Positions 30,766 to 40,501 of a stretch of 47,520 bases of DNA are shown piece after piece. Origin of the DNA: an uncultured Algibacter sp. (lineage in GTDB: Bacteria > Bacteroidota > Bacteroidia > Flavobacteriales > Flavobacteriaceae); the NCBI GenBank assembly GCA_947502405.1, contig CANMZT010000020.1, positions 1 through 47,520 on the forward strand. Direction: 5' to 3'. The notes beneath the pieces were generated by a model. It did no database searches. It was given only the letters and a program-made list of their open reading frames with translations, and was not told where the DNA came from. A program made the position numbers and the translations under genes. Each line of letters opens with the position of its first letter. Position 1 is the stretch's first letter.

Positions 30766-33700
30766 TTATTCTAAAATTATTGGTACTTCTGCCTTTATTA
30801 ATTTATTCTTAATATCAGGAATATCGTCATTAATGAATTTATTGAGACGTTGTTGTATTCTATTAAAAAGCATTTTTGCTTTCTCAAAACTTTCCATATG
30901 CGTTTTGGTAGGTCCGTAAGTAGTACTAAAACCGCGACTAGCAACAGATAATCTTGATGATATGGATTGCAAGTCTTTTTCCCTAATTTCTTTTTTTGAT
31001 GCATTACCATTAAGCCTTTGTTTCAGGGCATGCATTTCTTTTTTCAATCTTTTTATTTCGTTCTCTATTGGCCCGGGATTAACTTTAGCATAAATAACAG
31101 CCTTACTGTAAGACTCTAACTTTTTGCTAGCATTGTTGAAGTTATTAATAGTTGCCTCATATTCAGATTTAAATGTTTTAAAACTCTCAATATAACTTTC
31201 AATAGTATTGTTTAAAGGGTTTTCTAATACATTTTCTCTTATTCTTTCTACTTCAAATGTTTGAGTTTTAGATAAAGACTTTATATCTCCATTAATACTT
31301 GAGAACATAGAAACTTCATATAATCCCTCCTTAGCGAATAGATTATAGTAGTAATTAGTTGGGTTAGTACTAATGTTATCCATCCTTAAAGAGGTTCTGT
31401 TAGGAATCTTTAAGTTCCAAGCAACACGGTTAAATCCTTTTTTATAAGGCGCATTTATTCTTGTTATAAAATTACCATCACTATCTTTAATAACAAGGAT
31501 TATTGAAGCGCTATCTTCATTTTTTTCATTATCTAAAGTCTCCCACCCAGGGAAAGGTATATTTTTATTTTCCTTGTTTAATTGCTTTTCAAATTTTTTA
31601 CGTTTCGATTTTAAGCTTTTAAAATTATCAGGAATATAGTAGGTGAAAATTGCACCATAATCAGGATTTTTAGCTGTAAAATAAGATGCTCCCTGACTTG
31701 ACGTTCCACCACTTATAGGTTTGTATTGTAATGTTTTTTTCGGTTTAAATAGCGTTGGATTTGCAAGTGTGTTTGGTGTTATGTCTCTTAACGGACTATA
31801 ATCATCTAAAATATAAAATCCACGACCAAAAGATGCCGCAACTAAATCATTTTCTCTTTTTTGAATCGCTAAATCTCTAAATGAAATTGTTGGTAGCCCT
31901 TCTGAAAACTTAATCCATTTTTCTCCCTGGTTAAGTGTAACATAAATGCCGTATTCAGTTGCTAAAAACATTAAATTTGGATTTATATGGTCTTGCACAA
32001 TACGCCAAATAAGCGCGTTCTTTGGTATGCCATTAGTTATTGATTTCCAAGATTTTCCACCATTAGTGCTTTTTAATAAGTAAGGTTTATAGTCACCAAA
32101 TTTATGATTGTCTAAAGCTACATAAACAGTATTTACATTATGTAAGTCTGCTTTTATATCATTAACAAAAGCGGAAGATGGAACATTTGGTAGTTCGCTA
32201 AGTAACTTTTTTGTCCAAGATACTCCTCCGTTTTTAGTGTATTGAATAATACCGTCATCCGTACCTGCATATAAAACATTTTCATCCAGTGGCGATTCAG
32301 AAAGCGATGTAATGGTATTGTAAGTGGACATGGCATATACATCCCAAACGGCATCCCAACTTTGTTGCTTACCCATTATAGGTAGGGTTAAACGTTCTTG
32401 GTTTTTTGTTAAATCTTTAGAAATTGGTGTCCAGCTATCACCTCTGTCATCCGATTTCCAAACGCGTTGTGTTCCAAAATAAATACGCTTAGGGTTATGA
32501 TTACTAACAAGAATGGGTGAGTCCCAATTATTACGTTCATAGGGTTCATCAATACCTTCTTGTGGTCTGATAAAAACAGCTTCACCTGTAGTTCTATCAA
32601 CCCGATTTAAGTAGCCTTGTTGAGATTGCGCATAAACAATATTTGGATTACCAGGTTCTGTAGTGGGTTGGTGACCATCACCTCCTAAAAGCACAAACCA
32701 ATCAGAGTTAACAATACCATTTGTTCTAAAAGTTCTTGATGGTCCACCTTGTGTATTGTTATCTTGAGTTCCACCATAAACATTATAAAAGGGTGCTGCA
32801 TCGTCAACCGCTAATTTGTAAAATTGTGTAAGAGGTAAATTGTTAACATATCTCCAAGTTTTAGAGCCGTCAAACGATTCATAAATACCGCCATCTGTTC
32901 CAATCAACATGTAGTTTGGGTCATCGAGTTTAAATGTCAACGAATGATTGTCAGAATGTTTATCCTTTTCATTCATAACATAAAATGTCTTTCCGCCATC
33001 ATCAGAAACTTGCACACGGACATCCATAAGATATAATTTATCAAATTGATGAGGAGAAGCAATAAGTTCCTGGTAATAATGAGGGCCAGTTCCACCAGAA
33101 ACGGTATTAGACATTTTAGTCCAACTAGCACCTTTATTACTAGATCTATAAATACCTCCCGTACGTCTTTCAAGTTCTATGGCTGCATAAATTACATCTG
33201 GGTTTATTGGAGAAATAGCTAAACCAATTTTACCCATATCTCCACTAGGTAAACCAGTTTTTAATTTATCCCAAGTTTCACCACTATCCGTACTTTTATA
33301 AATGGCAGTTCCTGGTCCTCCACCCATATAAGCGGCCACATTTCTATGGCGCTGCCATGTTGCCGCGTAGAGTGTTTTTTCGTCTCTAGGGTCAATAACA
33401 ATATCGGTAACTCCTGTCCATTTATTATCACTTAAAACAAGTTTCCAAGTGTTGCCTCCATCTATAGTTTTGTAGAGTCCACGTTCTCCGCCAGAGCTCC
33501 ATAAAGGGCCTTGAGCAGCAACCCATATTTCATTTGAATTTTTTGGATTTACAATAATTTTAGAAATATGTTCAGAGTTTTTTAAACCTTTGTTTTTCCA
33601 TGTTTTACCGCTATCATAACTCACGTAAATACCATGGCCTATGCCCACATGTCTACCACCAACATTTTCCCCAGTTCCAACCCAAATAGTGTTAGAGTTG

Positions 33701-34008
33701 TTTGGGTCTAATGTTAAACACCCTGTTGAATAAAAAGGTTGGCTGTCTGTAAGTGGTGTCCAAGTAGTTCCTGAGTTTACAGTTTTCCATACACCTCCAG
33801 AACCAACAGCTACATACCATATATTTTGGTTGTTTGGATCTATCGCTATATCTGCAATTCGTCCAGACATAAAAGCGGGACCAATACTTCTAAATTTTAA
33901 TCCAGATAGGGTTGAATCTTTTTCTTTAAGGGATTTTTCCTGAGAATTCATGCTAAAAATAATAGCAAAAAGAAAGCATAGAATTAAGGAGGTTTTTGAG
34001 TTAGTCAT
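30766..34008 (-). CDS. Large exported BNR/sortilin-like beta-propeller protein
   Basis: A 1080-residue protein with a signal peptide (KTSLILCFLFAIIFSMNSQ). Residues about 30-740 contain many BNR/Asp-box-like repeats (SYDSGKTWKNKG, TIDGGNTWKLV, STDSGETWDKL, DGSKTWRYV, SDDRGDSWTPI, STNGGKSWKSI), forming two propellers of the VPS10/sortilin and glycosyl-hydrolase-74-like type. The C-terminal 300 residues include a beta domain and a helical segment (NEIKRLKKEMHALKQRL). Databases often call such proteins glycosyl hydrolases, but I cannot point to catalytic residues. No T9SS sorting domain is seen at its end (EVPIILE). Role unknown. Confidence 0.8.
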   Translation of the reverse strand: MTNSKTSLILCFLFAIIFSMNSQEKSLKEKDSTLSGLKFRSIGPAFMSGRIADIAIDPNNQNIWYVAVGSGGVWKTVNSGTTWTPLTDSQPFYSTGCLTLDPNNSNTIWVGTGENVGGRHVGIGHGIYVSYDSGKTWKNKGLKNSEHISKIIVNPKNSNEIWVAAQGPLWSSGGERGLYKTIDGGNTWKLVLSDNKWTGVTDIVIDPRDEKTLYAATWQRHRNVAAYMGGGPGTAIYKSTDSGETWDKLKTGLPSGDMGKIGLAISPINPDVIYAAIELERRTGGIYRSSNKGASWTKMSNTVSGGTGPHYYQELIASPHQFDKLYLMDVRVQVSDDGGKTFYVMNEKDKHSDNHSLTFKLDDPNYMLIGTDGGIYESFDGSKTWRYVNNLPLTQFYKLAVDDAAPFYNVYGGTQDNNTQGGPSRTFRTNGIVNSDWFVLLGGDGHQPTTEPGNPNIVYAQSQQGYLNRVDRTTGEAVFIRPQEGIDEPYERNNWDSPILVSNHNPKRIYFGTQRVWKSDDRGDSWTPISKDLTKNQERLTLPIMGKQQSWDAVWDVYAMSTYNTITSLSESPLDENVLYAGTDDGIIQYTKNGGVSWTKKLLSELPNVPSSAFVNDIKADLHNVNTVYVALDNHKFGDYKPYLLKSTNGGKSWKSITNGIPKNALIWRIVQDHINPNLMFLATEYGIYVTLNQGEKWIKFSEGLPTISFRDLAIQKRENDLVAASFGRGFYILDDYSPLRDITPNTLANPTLFKPKKTLQYKPISGGTSSQGASYFTAKNPDYGAIFTYYIPDNFKSLKSKRKKFEKQLNKENKNIPFPGWETLDNEKNEDSASIILVIKDSDGNFITRINAPYKKGFNRVAWNLKIPNRTSLRMDNISTNPTNYYYNLFAKEGLYEVSMFSSINGDIKSLSKTQTFEVERIRENVLENPLNNTIESYIESFKTFKSEYEATINNFNNASKKLESYSKAVIYAKVNPGPIENEIKRLKKEMHALKQRLNGNASKKEIREKDLQSISSRLSVASRGFSTTYGPTKTHMESFEKAKMLFNRIQQRLNKFINDDIPDIKNKLIKAEVPIILE

Positions 34009-34021
34009 AACAGTTTTTTAT

Positions 34022-34029
34022 CAAATTTA
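34022..34029 (-). promoter_or_regulatory. Putative -7 box of the BNR gene
   Basis: CAAATTTA reads TAAATTTG on the minus strand, 13 bp before the ATG at 34008. There is no clear TTG at the usual distance. Confidence 0.4.
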
Positions 34030-34229
34030 ACTATTGTTTCAAGAGAAATATAGATTTTTAATAAAAAAATAACAATTACAAAACTCGGAGAGCTAAGGAG
34101 TGAAAATTATAGGTTAATGAGTTTTAGATGAGTTGGCAAGCTTTGAGTTGCATTTATCTCAATATTATATTTCATTTTAATCATAATCTACTAGTTTGTA
34201 ACTTATTTACATATCTAGAAACCACTCAC

Positions 34230-34312
34230 CGACACTTAATTTCCATTCGTCGACACTTAATTTTCAACTATCGATAAATTGATAAAAGCTAATGCATAAT
34301 AATTTACCTTCG
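34230..34312 (+). promoter_or_regulatory. Direct-repeat operator and -7 box of the signalling operon
   Basis: CGACACTTAA occurs at 34230-34239 and again at 34251-34260, exactly 21 bp apart (two helical turns), as expected for a LytTR dimer site. The second copy is preceded by CCATTCGT. TACCTTCG at 34305-34312 is a one-mismatch -7 box, 45 bp after the repeat, and TTG (34279-34281) lies 23 nt before it. The same 24-bp block, with two changes, lies 44 bp before the -7 box of the secreted-protein gene at 41383. Confidence 0.65.
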
Positions 34313-34332
34313 ATAGATAAATTAGGAGAGAC

Positions 34333-34743
34333 ATGAATGCATTAAACATATTACTTATCGAAGACGATATGATTGAGGTAATGAAATTGAACAGAACAAT
34401 TTCTAAACTAGAGTTACCTCATAACATCGTGGAAGCCAACAATGGTGAAGAAGCACTTAGAATTTTACAAAAAAAAGACGAATTACCTGACATTATTTTG
34501 TTAGATTTGAATATGCCTAAGCTAAATGGTATAGAGTTTTTAAATATTTTGAAAAAAGATAGTGTGTTGAAATACATTCCTACTATTATATTAACAACAT
34601 CAAACAATCAAAAAGATTTATTGGAATGTTATAAAATAGGTATTGCTGGATATGTTTTAAAACCATTAAAATATGAAGACTATACCTCTAAAATAGAAAA
34701 GCTTTTAGCTTATTGGAGTATTAACGAATTAAAGCAAATTTAA
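34333..34743 (+). CDS. Single-domain response regulator receiver
   Basis: A 136-residue CheY-like protein with the acidic pocket Glu10-Asp11-Asp12, the phosphorylated Asp58 (IILLDLNMPKLNGIEFL), Thr88-Thr89 and Lys110 (GYVLKPL). There is no output domain, so it is likely a phosphate relay or regulator for the kinases encoded downstream. It is the first gene of the operon, behind the direct-repeat operator, and ends one base before the next start. Confidence 0.93.
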   Translation: MNALNILLIEDDMIEVMKLNRTISKLELPHNIVEANNGEEALRILQKKDELPDIILLDLNMPKLNGIEFLNILKKDSVLKYIPTIILTTSNNQKDLLECYKIGIAGYVLKPLKYEDYTSKIEKLLAYWSINELKQI

Positions 34744-34744
34744 A

Positions 34745-35284
34745 ATGAAAGGTATAGTATTTACTGAATTTTTGGACTTGGTTGAAGATAAATTTGGATT
34801 AGAAGTTCTTGATAAAATCTTAACCCAATCTGATTTAGAATCCGGTGGTGTGTATACATCTGTTGGTACCTATAGTTTTTCTGAAATGTTACAATTATTA
34901 CAGCATTTAAGTGCACATACAAATATTTCTATTGATGACTTATTATTGGTATATGCAGAACATTTTTTTGGAGTTATAGAAGAGAGTTATCCAGGACTCT
35001 TAGCAACCTACAAGGACCCTATTGAGATGTTGTCTTCTATAGAAAACCACATACACGTAGAAGTACGAAAAATATATCCAGATGCAGAATTACCAACATT
35101 TGAAGTGATTGAGAAAACTCAAGATAGTTTGGTAATGATTTACAAATCAAGTAGAGCCATGCATCATTTTGGTTTAGGTTTAATGAATAAAACCTTTGAA
35201 CACTTCAACTCTAAAGCATCTATAGTTTTAGAAAAGTTAAATGAAGATGGTACTGAAGTTAAGTTTGTAATTAACAAAAATTAA
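34745..35284 (+). CDS. Heme NO-binding (H-NOX/HNOB) sensor
   Basis: A 179-residue protein of the H-NOX family. MKGIVFTEFLDLVEDKFG is the family N-terminus, IENHIHVEVRKIYPDAELPTF holds the likely proximal heme His (His104 or His102) and nearby Pro, and YKSSR (residues 133-137) is the YxSxR motif that holds the heme propionates. H-NOX proteins sense nitric oxide, or oxygen, and inhibit or activate partner kinases. The last base is shared with the next start (TAATG), and that gene is a PAS histidine kinase. Confidence 0.92.
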   Translation: MKGIVFTEFLDLVEDKFGLEVLDKILTQSDLESGGVYTSVGTYSFSEMLQLLQHLSAHTNISIDDLLLVYAEHFFGVIEESYPGLLATYKDPIEMLSSIENHIHVEVRKIYPDAELPTFEVIEKTQDSLVMIYKSSRAMHHFGLGLMNKTFEHFNSKASIVLEKLNEDGTEVKFVINKN

Positions 35285-37269
35285 TGAGTCAAGACAAAAT
35301 TGACATGTTAGAACGTGCACTTGCACGAGAAAAGGCAGCCCGAAAACAGGCTGAAAAAATCTTAGAAAATAAGGCAGCTGAACTCTATGATGCTAAACAA
35401 AAATTAGAAAAATCATATTCGGAATTAGAGGCACTTCTCAACAAAACAGATTCACAATTACAAGGCGTTTTTGAAAATATTGTAGATGCTTATGTTATTA
35501 TGGATTTAATGGGAAATATTCTTAAAATGAATGATGCCGCAGTTAGTTTATTGGGGTTTAAAGATTCAAAAGTAGAATTCAATCTACTTGAAATGGCGCA
35601 TCCTGAAGAGATGGAACGGGTAGCTGAGTCATTTCAATCTCTTATGAGTAACGGTACAATTACAGATTTTCATGTAAATATCATTACACAACAAAATGTA
35701 CAAAAACTTGTCCATATAAATGCAAGTATTATTTATGATAATGGACAACCAGTAGCTGCACAAGGTATTGTAAGGGATATTACCCAAGCTAAGGCAGCCG
35801 AAGCGCAACTTATTGAATCCGAAAATAGATTAACAAGCTTAATTGCTAATCTTGATAGTGGTGTACTTCTTGAAGACCAAAACAGAAAGATTGTTTTAAC
35901 TAATGCTAAATTCTGTGAGATTTTTGGTATTCCTACACCTCCTGAACAGCTTAAAGGTGCAGATTGTAGCGATGCTGCAGAACAGAATAAAGTACTTTTT
36001 AAAAACCCAGAAGCCTTTGTTAATCGCATTAATGCCATTTTAGAAGCCAAAAAAGAAGCTTTAGGCGATGAGCTGGAAACCGTTGATGGTAAAATTCTAG
36101 AACGTGATTATATTCCCATTTATGAAAACAATAATTACAAAGGGCATTTATGGACTTATAAAGATGTAACTCTAAGGCGTAAATACAGAAAGAGTCTTGA
36201 GGCACAAAAGCAAAAGTATAGTAGCATCATTGCAAATATGAACTTGGGCTTAATGGAGGTTGACAATGATGATAAAATACTTATGGTAAACCAAAGTTTT
36301 TCAAGTATTACAGGATATGAAGAGCAAGAGTTACTTGGTAAGGTCGCTAGTGATATATTTCTTGATGAGACTAATTCAGAAATTTTAAGTAAAGAAAATT
36401 CAAAGCGCGAAAATGGTTTATCTAATTCTTATGAGGTAAAAGGACTTACCAAAAATGGAGAGGAACGTTACTGGTTGATAAGCGGTGCACCGAACTACAA
36501 TTTGAATGGAGAGGTTATAGGATCAATAGGGATTCACTTGGATATTACAGATTTAAAAAGTTTACAATTACAAAAAGAAAATTTACTTAAGAAGCTAGAA
36601 AAAAGTAATGATGAACTTCAAGAGTATGCACATATTGTTTCCCACGATTTAAAATCGCCATTGCGTAGTATTGATGCTTTAGTAAATTGGATTAAAGAGG
36701 ACAATAAGGAAAAACTTGACGATGTAAGTATTCAGAATTTCAATTTAATTGAAACCACTCTAGAAAAAATGGAACAGCTAATTTCTGATGTATTAATGTA
36801 CTCAAGTGTTGGCACAGAAACTTTAGAAAGACAAACGGTTGATTTACATACATTGGTTACCGACTTAAAAACCATTTTATTTGTTCCAGATCATGTATCC
36901 ATTTCCGTTTTAAACACGCTTCCAAAAATAAAAGGGGAAAAAGTGAAGCTGCAGCAATTATTTCAAAATTTAATAAGTAATGCCATTAAATTTATAGATA
37001 AAGAAGTAGGATTAGTTGAGATAGATGTTAAAGACCTAAGGACACACTACCAGTTTTCAATCAAGGATAACGGTATAGGAATTGAGGAAAAGTTTCATGA
37101 TAAAATTTTCAAAATATTCCATGCGCTTAATAAAAGTAAAGACTCCACGGGTATAGGACTTTCTATTGTTAAAAAAATTGTGGATTTACATGAAGGACAA
37201 ATTTGGTTAGAAAGTAAACCTAATGTAGGCACTACATTCTTTTTTACCTTAAAAAAAGATAAAATATGA
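35284..37269 (+). CDS. PAS-domain hybrid-less sensor histidine kinase
   Basis: A 661-residue cytoplasmic kinase without membrane segments. A coiled coil (residues 1-50, LARERAARKQAEKIL-like) is followed by three PAS domains (roughly 55-170, 180-295, 305-425), a HisKA region with the phospho-acceptor His454 (YAHIVSHDLKSPLRSIDAL) and an HATPase domain with NLISNAIKF, DNGIGIEEKFH and STGIGLSIVKKI. No receiver domain is fused. Being next to the H-NOX gene it is the natural partner for a heme sensor. Its end overlaps the FIST gene by 4 bp (ATGA). Confidence 0.92.
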   Translation: MSQDKIDMLERALAREKAARKQAEKILENKAAELYDAKQKLEKSYSELEALLNKTDSQLQGVFENIVDAYVIMDLMGNILKMNDAAVSLLGFKDSKVEFNLLEMAHPEEMERVAESFQSLMSNGTITDFHVNIITQQNVQKLVHINASIIYDNGQPVAAQGIVRDITQAKAAEAQLIESENRLTSLIANLDSGVLLEDQNRKIVLTNAKFCEIFGIPTPPEQLKGADCSDAAEQNKVLFKNPEAFVNRINAILEAKKEALGDELETVDGKILERDYIPIYENNNYKGHLWTYKDVTLRRKYRKSLEAQKQKYSSIIANMNLGLMEVDNDDKILMVNQSFSSITGYEEQELLGKVASDIFLDETNSEILSKENSKRENGLSNSYEVKGLTKNGEERYWLISGAPNYNLNGEVIGSIGIHLDITDLKSLQLQKENLLKKLEKSNDELQEYAHIVSHDLKSPLRSIDALVNWIKEDNKEKLDDVSIQNFNLIETTLEKMEQLISDVLMYSSVGTETLERQTVDLHTLVTDLKTILFVPDHVSISVLNTLPKIKGEKVKLQQLFQNLISNAIKFIDKEVGLVEIDVKDLRTHYQFSIKDNGIGIEEKFHDKIFKIFHALNKSKDSTGIGLSIVKKIVDLHEGQIWLESKPNVGTTFFFTLKKDKI

Positions 37270-38399
37270 AAATAGTACAATTAAAAAAACATAAAGACGC
37301 AGCTTGGGAATACTTATCGCCAAAACAAACTCTTATAAAGCCACTGGTTTTAGTGTTGGGAAATAGATTTATGTTAGAGGAAGCTAGTGTTTTTGACGAG
37401 GTGAAAACGTTGTTTCCAGACGGCGATATTGTTTTGGGATCTACAAGCGGCGATATTACGTCAAATAGAGTTGATGATGACAGTATCACAATAACAGCTG
37501 TTGAGTTTGAAAAAACTGAATTTTTAATAAAAACCAGCAATGTTTTAAGTTCAGATTTAGATAGTTATAAAACTGGAGTAAATCTATTAGAACAATTTCC
37601 TGAAGATGGATTGAAGTATGTTTTTGTGCTGTCTGAAGGTAGTTTTATAAACGGAAGCGAGCTTACTAAAGGTATGAATGCATCCGTGCAAAATAATATT
37701 TTAATTACGGGAGGTTTGTGTGGTGATGCAGCACGTTTTGAGAAAACCGTGGCAGGCTATAATGAAAATCCTAAACCTGGAGAGATTATAGCTATAGGCT
37801 TTTATGGTGAATCGTTTGAAGCATCCTTTTCCATCCACGGTGGGTGGACACCATTTGGTCCAGAGCGTGTGGTTACAAAATCAGAATCTAATGTGCTTTA
37901 TGAGTTGGATAATCAGCCTGCATTAGATTTGTATAAGAAATATTTAGGCGAAAAGTCTAACGAATTGCCTGCTGCTGCATTGTTGTATCCATTAAATGTA
38001 AAATCTACAGAAGAGCAACAATCTTTTGTCCGTACTATTTTAAATATAAATGAAGAAGATAATACAATGATTCTTGCTGGCGATATTCCTGAAAATTCTA
38101 AAGTCCAGTTAATGATGACTAATGTGGATAACATTGCAAATGCTTCAGAACGTGCTGCTATACAAGCGCTTGAGTCAAGAAGTAATAAACCACAATTAGC
38201 ATTATTGGTAAGTTGTATTGGTAGAAAATTAGTTTTAGATCAGCGTGTTGAAGAAGAAATAGAGGAAGTTGTTGCAGTAGTGGGTGATAACACTACAATA
38301 TGTGGATTTTATTCCTACGGAGAAATTGCACCTTTCCATGGCGAAAACAACTGCCAGTTGCATAATCAAACGATGACGATAACACTAATAAGTGAATAA
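37266..38399 (+). CDS. FIST-domain sensory protein
   Basis: A 377-residue protein with FIST N and FIST C regions: GDIVLGSTSGDITSN, GVNLLEQFPEDGLKYVFVLSEG, NILITGGLCGDAARFEKT, AIGFYGESFEASFSIHGGWTPFGPERVVTKS, ALLVSCIGRKLVLDQRVEEEIEEV and CGFYSYGEIAPFHGENNCQLHNQTMT. FIST proteins are thought to bind small ligands and feed histidine kinases. It starts within the stop of the PAS kinase gene and its last base is the first of the next kinase gene. Confidence 0.9.
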   Translation: MKIVQLKKHKDAAWEYLSPKQTLIKPLVLVLGNRFMLEEASVFDEVKTLFPDGDIVLGSTSGDITSNRVDDDSITITAVEFEKTEFLIKTSNVLSSDLDSYKTGVNLLEQFPEDGLKYVFVLSEGSFINGSELTKGMNASVQNNILITGGLCGDAARFEKTVAGYNENPKPGEIIAIGFYGESFEASFSIHGGWTPFGPERVVTKSESNVLYELDNQPALDLYKKYLGEKSNELPAAALLYPLNVKSTEEQQSFVRTILNINEEDNTMILAGDIPENSKVQLMMTNVDNIANASERAAIQALESRSNKPQLALLVSCIGRKLVLDQRVEEEIEEVVAVVGDNTTICGFYSYGEIAPFHGENNCQLHNQTMTITLISE

Positions 38400-39448
38400 T
38401 GAACTCGTTACTTAAGCGCCAAATACGCAAATATTTATCAGAAGAACAGGCCAATTCCAAGGAGATGGCAGAATTCTTGGATGCCGTAAATCGGTCTTAC
38501 ACCAATTTTGACGAACAGTATGTCATGCAACAAAGAGCCATGTCTATTAGTTCAGAAGAACTATTTGTGGCTAACGAGCAACTAAAGAAAGAAGCAAAAG
38601 CGCAAACCGAAGTTATCGATAAATTAAAGCGCGTAATAGAAACACTTAAGTTTTATGAGTTACCAGAACATAAAAGTTTAGATACGGTAGATTTAGATGG
38701 TTTAAAACTCGTTGATTTTATAGATAACCAAACCAAGGAAATTGTTAAAATGAATAAGCAGCGAGAAAAGCTGCTTGAGGAATTAGGACATCAAAACCAA
38801 GAATTAAGTGATTACGCACATATGGTATCTCATGATTTAAAGTCGCCACTTCGAAGTATAGATGCATTAACCGCTTGGATAAGTGAAGATTATAAAGAAA
38901 AGCTTGATGATGAAGGACGGGAAAGTTTAACACTTATTAGAAATAATGTTGAAAAAATGGATACACTAATTAGTGGTATTTTAGATTATTCTACCATTAA
39001 CAAAAATCAAACTGAATTCTATGAGGTTGATATTGATAAATTAGTAGATAATATTACGTCTACTATGTTAATACCACAGCATATTACCATTGAAAAAAAA
39101 GACAAACTACCAGTAGTAAAAGGTGATAAATTTAGACTGCAACAACTGTTTCAAAATCTTATAGATAACGCTATAAAGTATAATGATAAATCTGAGGGGC
39201 GGATAGAAATAGGTGTTGCCGATGACGATACATTTTGGAAATTTTTTGTGAAGGATAACGGGAAAGGTATTGAAGAGACCTATTTTGATAAGATATTCAA
39301 AACATTCCAAAAGCTAGAGAATAACCCGGAATCTTCAGGAATAGGCTTATCAATTGTTAAAAAAATAGTGACGCTTTATGGCGGTGATATTTGGGTAGAG
39401 TCTGAGCTTGAAAGCGGAACAATATTTTATTTTACCTTAAAAAAATAA
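38399..39448 (+). CDS. Cytoplasmic histidine kinase, FIST-associated
   Basis: A 349-residue kinase. Residues 1-130 are helical (LLKRQIRKYLSEEQAN, coiled coil), then HisKA with phospho-acceptor His145 (YAHMVSHDLKSPLRSIDALTAW) and HATPase motifs NLIDNAIKY, DNGKGIEETYF and SSGIGLSIVKKI. It has no PAS or membrane segment, so its sensing must come from a partner, most simply the FIST protein coupled to it. The HisKA is very like that of the upstream kinase, which suggests gene duplication. Confidence 0.92.
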   Translation: MNSLLKRQIRKYLSEEQANSKEMAEFLDAVNRSYTNFDEQYVMQQRAMSISSEELFVANEQLKKEAKAQTEVIDKLKRVIETLKFYELPEHKSLDTVDLDGLKLVDFIDNQTKEIVKMNKQREKLLEELGHQNQELSDYAHMVSHDLKSPLRSIDALTAWISEDYKEKLDDEGRESLTLIRNNVEKMDTLISGILDYSTINKNQTEFYEVDIDKLVDNITSTMLIPQHITIEKKDKLPVVKGDKFRLQQLFQNLIDNAIKYNDKSEGRIEIGVADDDTFWKFFVKDNGKGIEETYFDKIFKTFQKLENNPESSGIGLSIVKKIVTLYGGDIWVESELESGTIFYFTLKK

Positions 39449-39453
39449 ACATA

Positions 39454-39771
39454 ATGGAAGCACCAAATCTTTCTTATATAAATGAACTGTCTGGAGGCGA
39501 CGAAAGTTTTAAGAATAAGCTAATTGCGATTATAAAAACCGAATTTCCAGAAGAAAAAGAAGTCTACTTTAAAAACTTTGAAGCTAAAGATTTTAAGGCT
39601 TCAGCAGAAAATGTACACAAACTTAAACATAAAATTAGTATTTTAGGGCTTGAAAAAAGTTATACAATAGCTGAAAGTTACGAGGATAATTTAAAAGAAA
39701 ATAGCACTTCAGGAAGCGAGGCGTTTAACGATATCCTAAAAACGATTACAGACTATTTAAAGACTTTGTAA
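39454..39771 (+). CDS. Histidine phosphotransfer (Hpt) protein
   Basis: A 105-residue helical protein. ENVHKLKHKISILGLEKSY carries the phospho-acceptor His55 in the HxLK-like motif. It is the classic length of a stand-alone Hpt. It starts 5 bp after the kinase gene and comes before a response regulator, so a relay kinase to receiver to Hpt to LytTR is likely. Confidence 0.85.
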   Translation: MEAPNLSYINELSGGDESFKNKLIAIIKTEFPEEKEVYFKNFEAKDFKASAENVHKLKHKISILGLEKSYTIAESYEDNLKENSTSGSEAFNDILKTITDYLKTL

Positions 39772-39781
39772 AGCCACTTTA

Positions 39782-40492
39782 ATGAACTGTATTATTATTG
39801 ATGATGAAGCAACAGCTAGAGCTATTATTTCTCAGTTATGCTCTAACATTTCAAGTTTAAATATATTAGAAGAGTTTCCTAATGCACTTCAAGCGATTAA
39901 GTATTTAAATCAAAATGAAGTAGATTTAATCTTTCTGGACATCCATATGCCAGACTTTACAGGGTTCGATTTTATTCAAACCTTAAAAAATCCTCCAAAA
40001 ATAATTTTAACTACTTCTGATTCTCAATTTGCAATTGAGGCTTTTGAATACGATTGTATTGTAGATTATTTAGTAAAGCCAATAGCATTACCACGCTTTG
40101 AAAAGGCGATAAAAAAAGCAGAATCTTTTACAAATGCTGCAGCAACACCAGCTGATAACGACAAAGTAGAAACCACTTCTGGCAACGATTTATATGTTAA
40201 TATCGATAGGCGATTAATTAAAATAGATATTCCAAGTATTTATTTAATAGAAGCTAAAGGTGATTACATCCATGTAAAAACCGAGGATAAAAACTATACT
40301 GTACATTCTACACTAAAAAAAATAGAGGAGAAGCTACCAAACGATTTATTTCTAAAAGTACATCGTTCATACGTTATTAATGTCCAGAAAATTATTGATA
40401 TAGAGGATAATAGCGTACTCATTAAAAAAGATGTTATTCCTGTAAGTCGCTCAAACAGACCAGAATTGATGAAGCGTTTAAACTTGCTTTAA
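39782..40492 (+). CDS. LytTR-family response regulator
   Basis: A 236-residue DNA-binding regulator. The receiver has Asp7-Asp8, phospho-Asp53 (IFLDIHMPDFTGFDF), Thr78 and Lys99. The C-terminal LytTR domain starts near residue 135 (LYVNIDRRLIKIDIPSIYLIEAKGDYIHVKTEDKNYTVH) and ends FLKVHRSYVINVQKI...VIPVSRSNRPELMKRLN. LytTR proteins bind pairs of short direct repeats, as found upstream of the operon. It is the last gene of the operon and is followed by repeats. Confidence 0.93.
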   Translation: MNCIIIDDEATARAIISQLCSNISSLNILEEFPNALQAIKYLNQNEVDLIFLDIHMPDFTGFDFIQTLKNPPKIILTTSDSQFAIEAFEYDCIVDYLVKPIALPRFEKAIKKAESFTNAAATPADNDKVETTSGNDLYVNIDRRLIKIDIPSIYLIEAKGDYIHVKTEDKNYTVHSTLKKIEEKLPNDLFLKVHRSYVINVQKIIDIEDNSVLIKKDVIPVSRSNRPELMKRLNLL

Positions 40493-40501
40493 AAATGTCT
40501 T

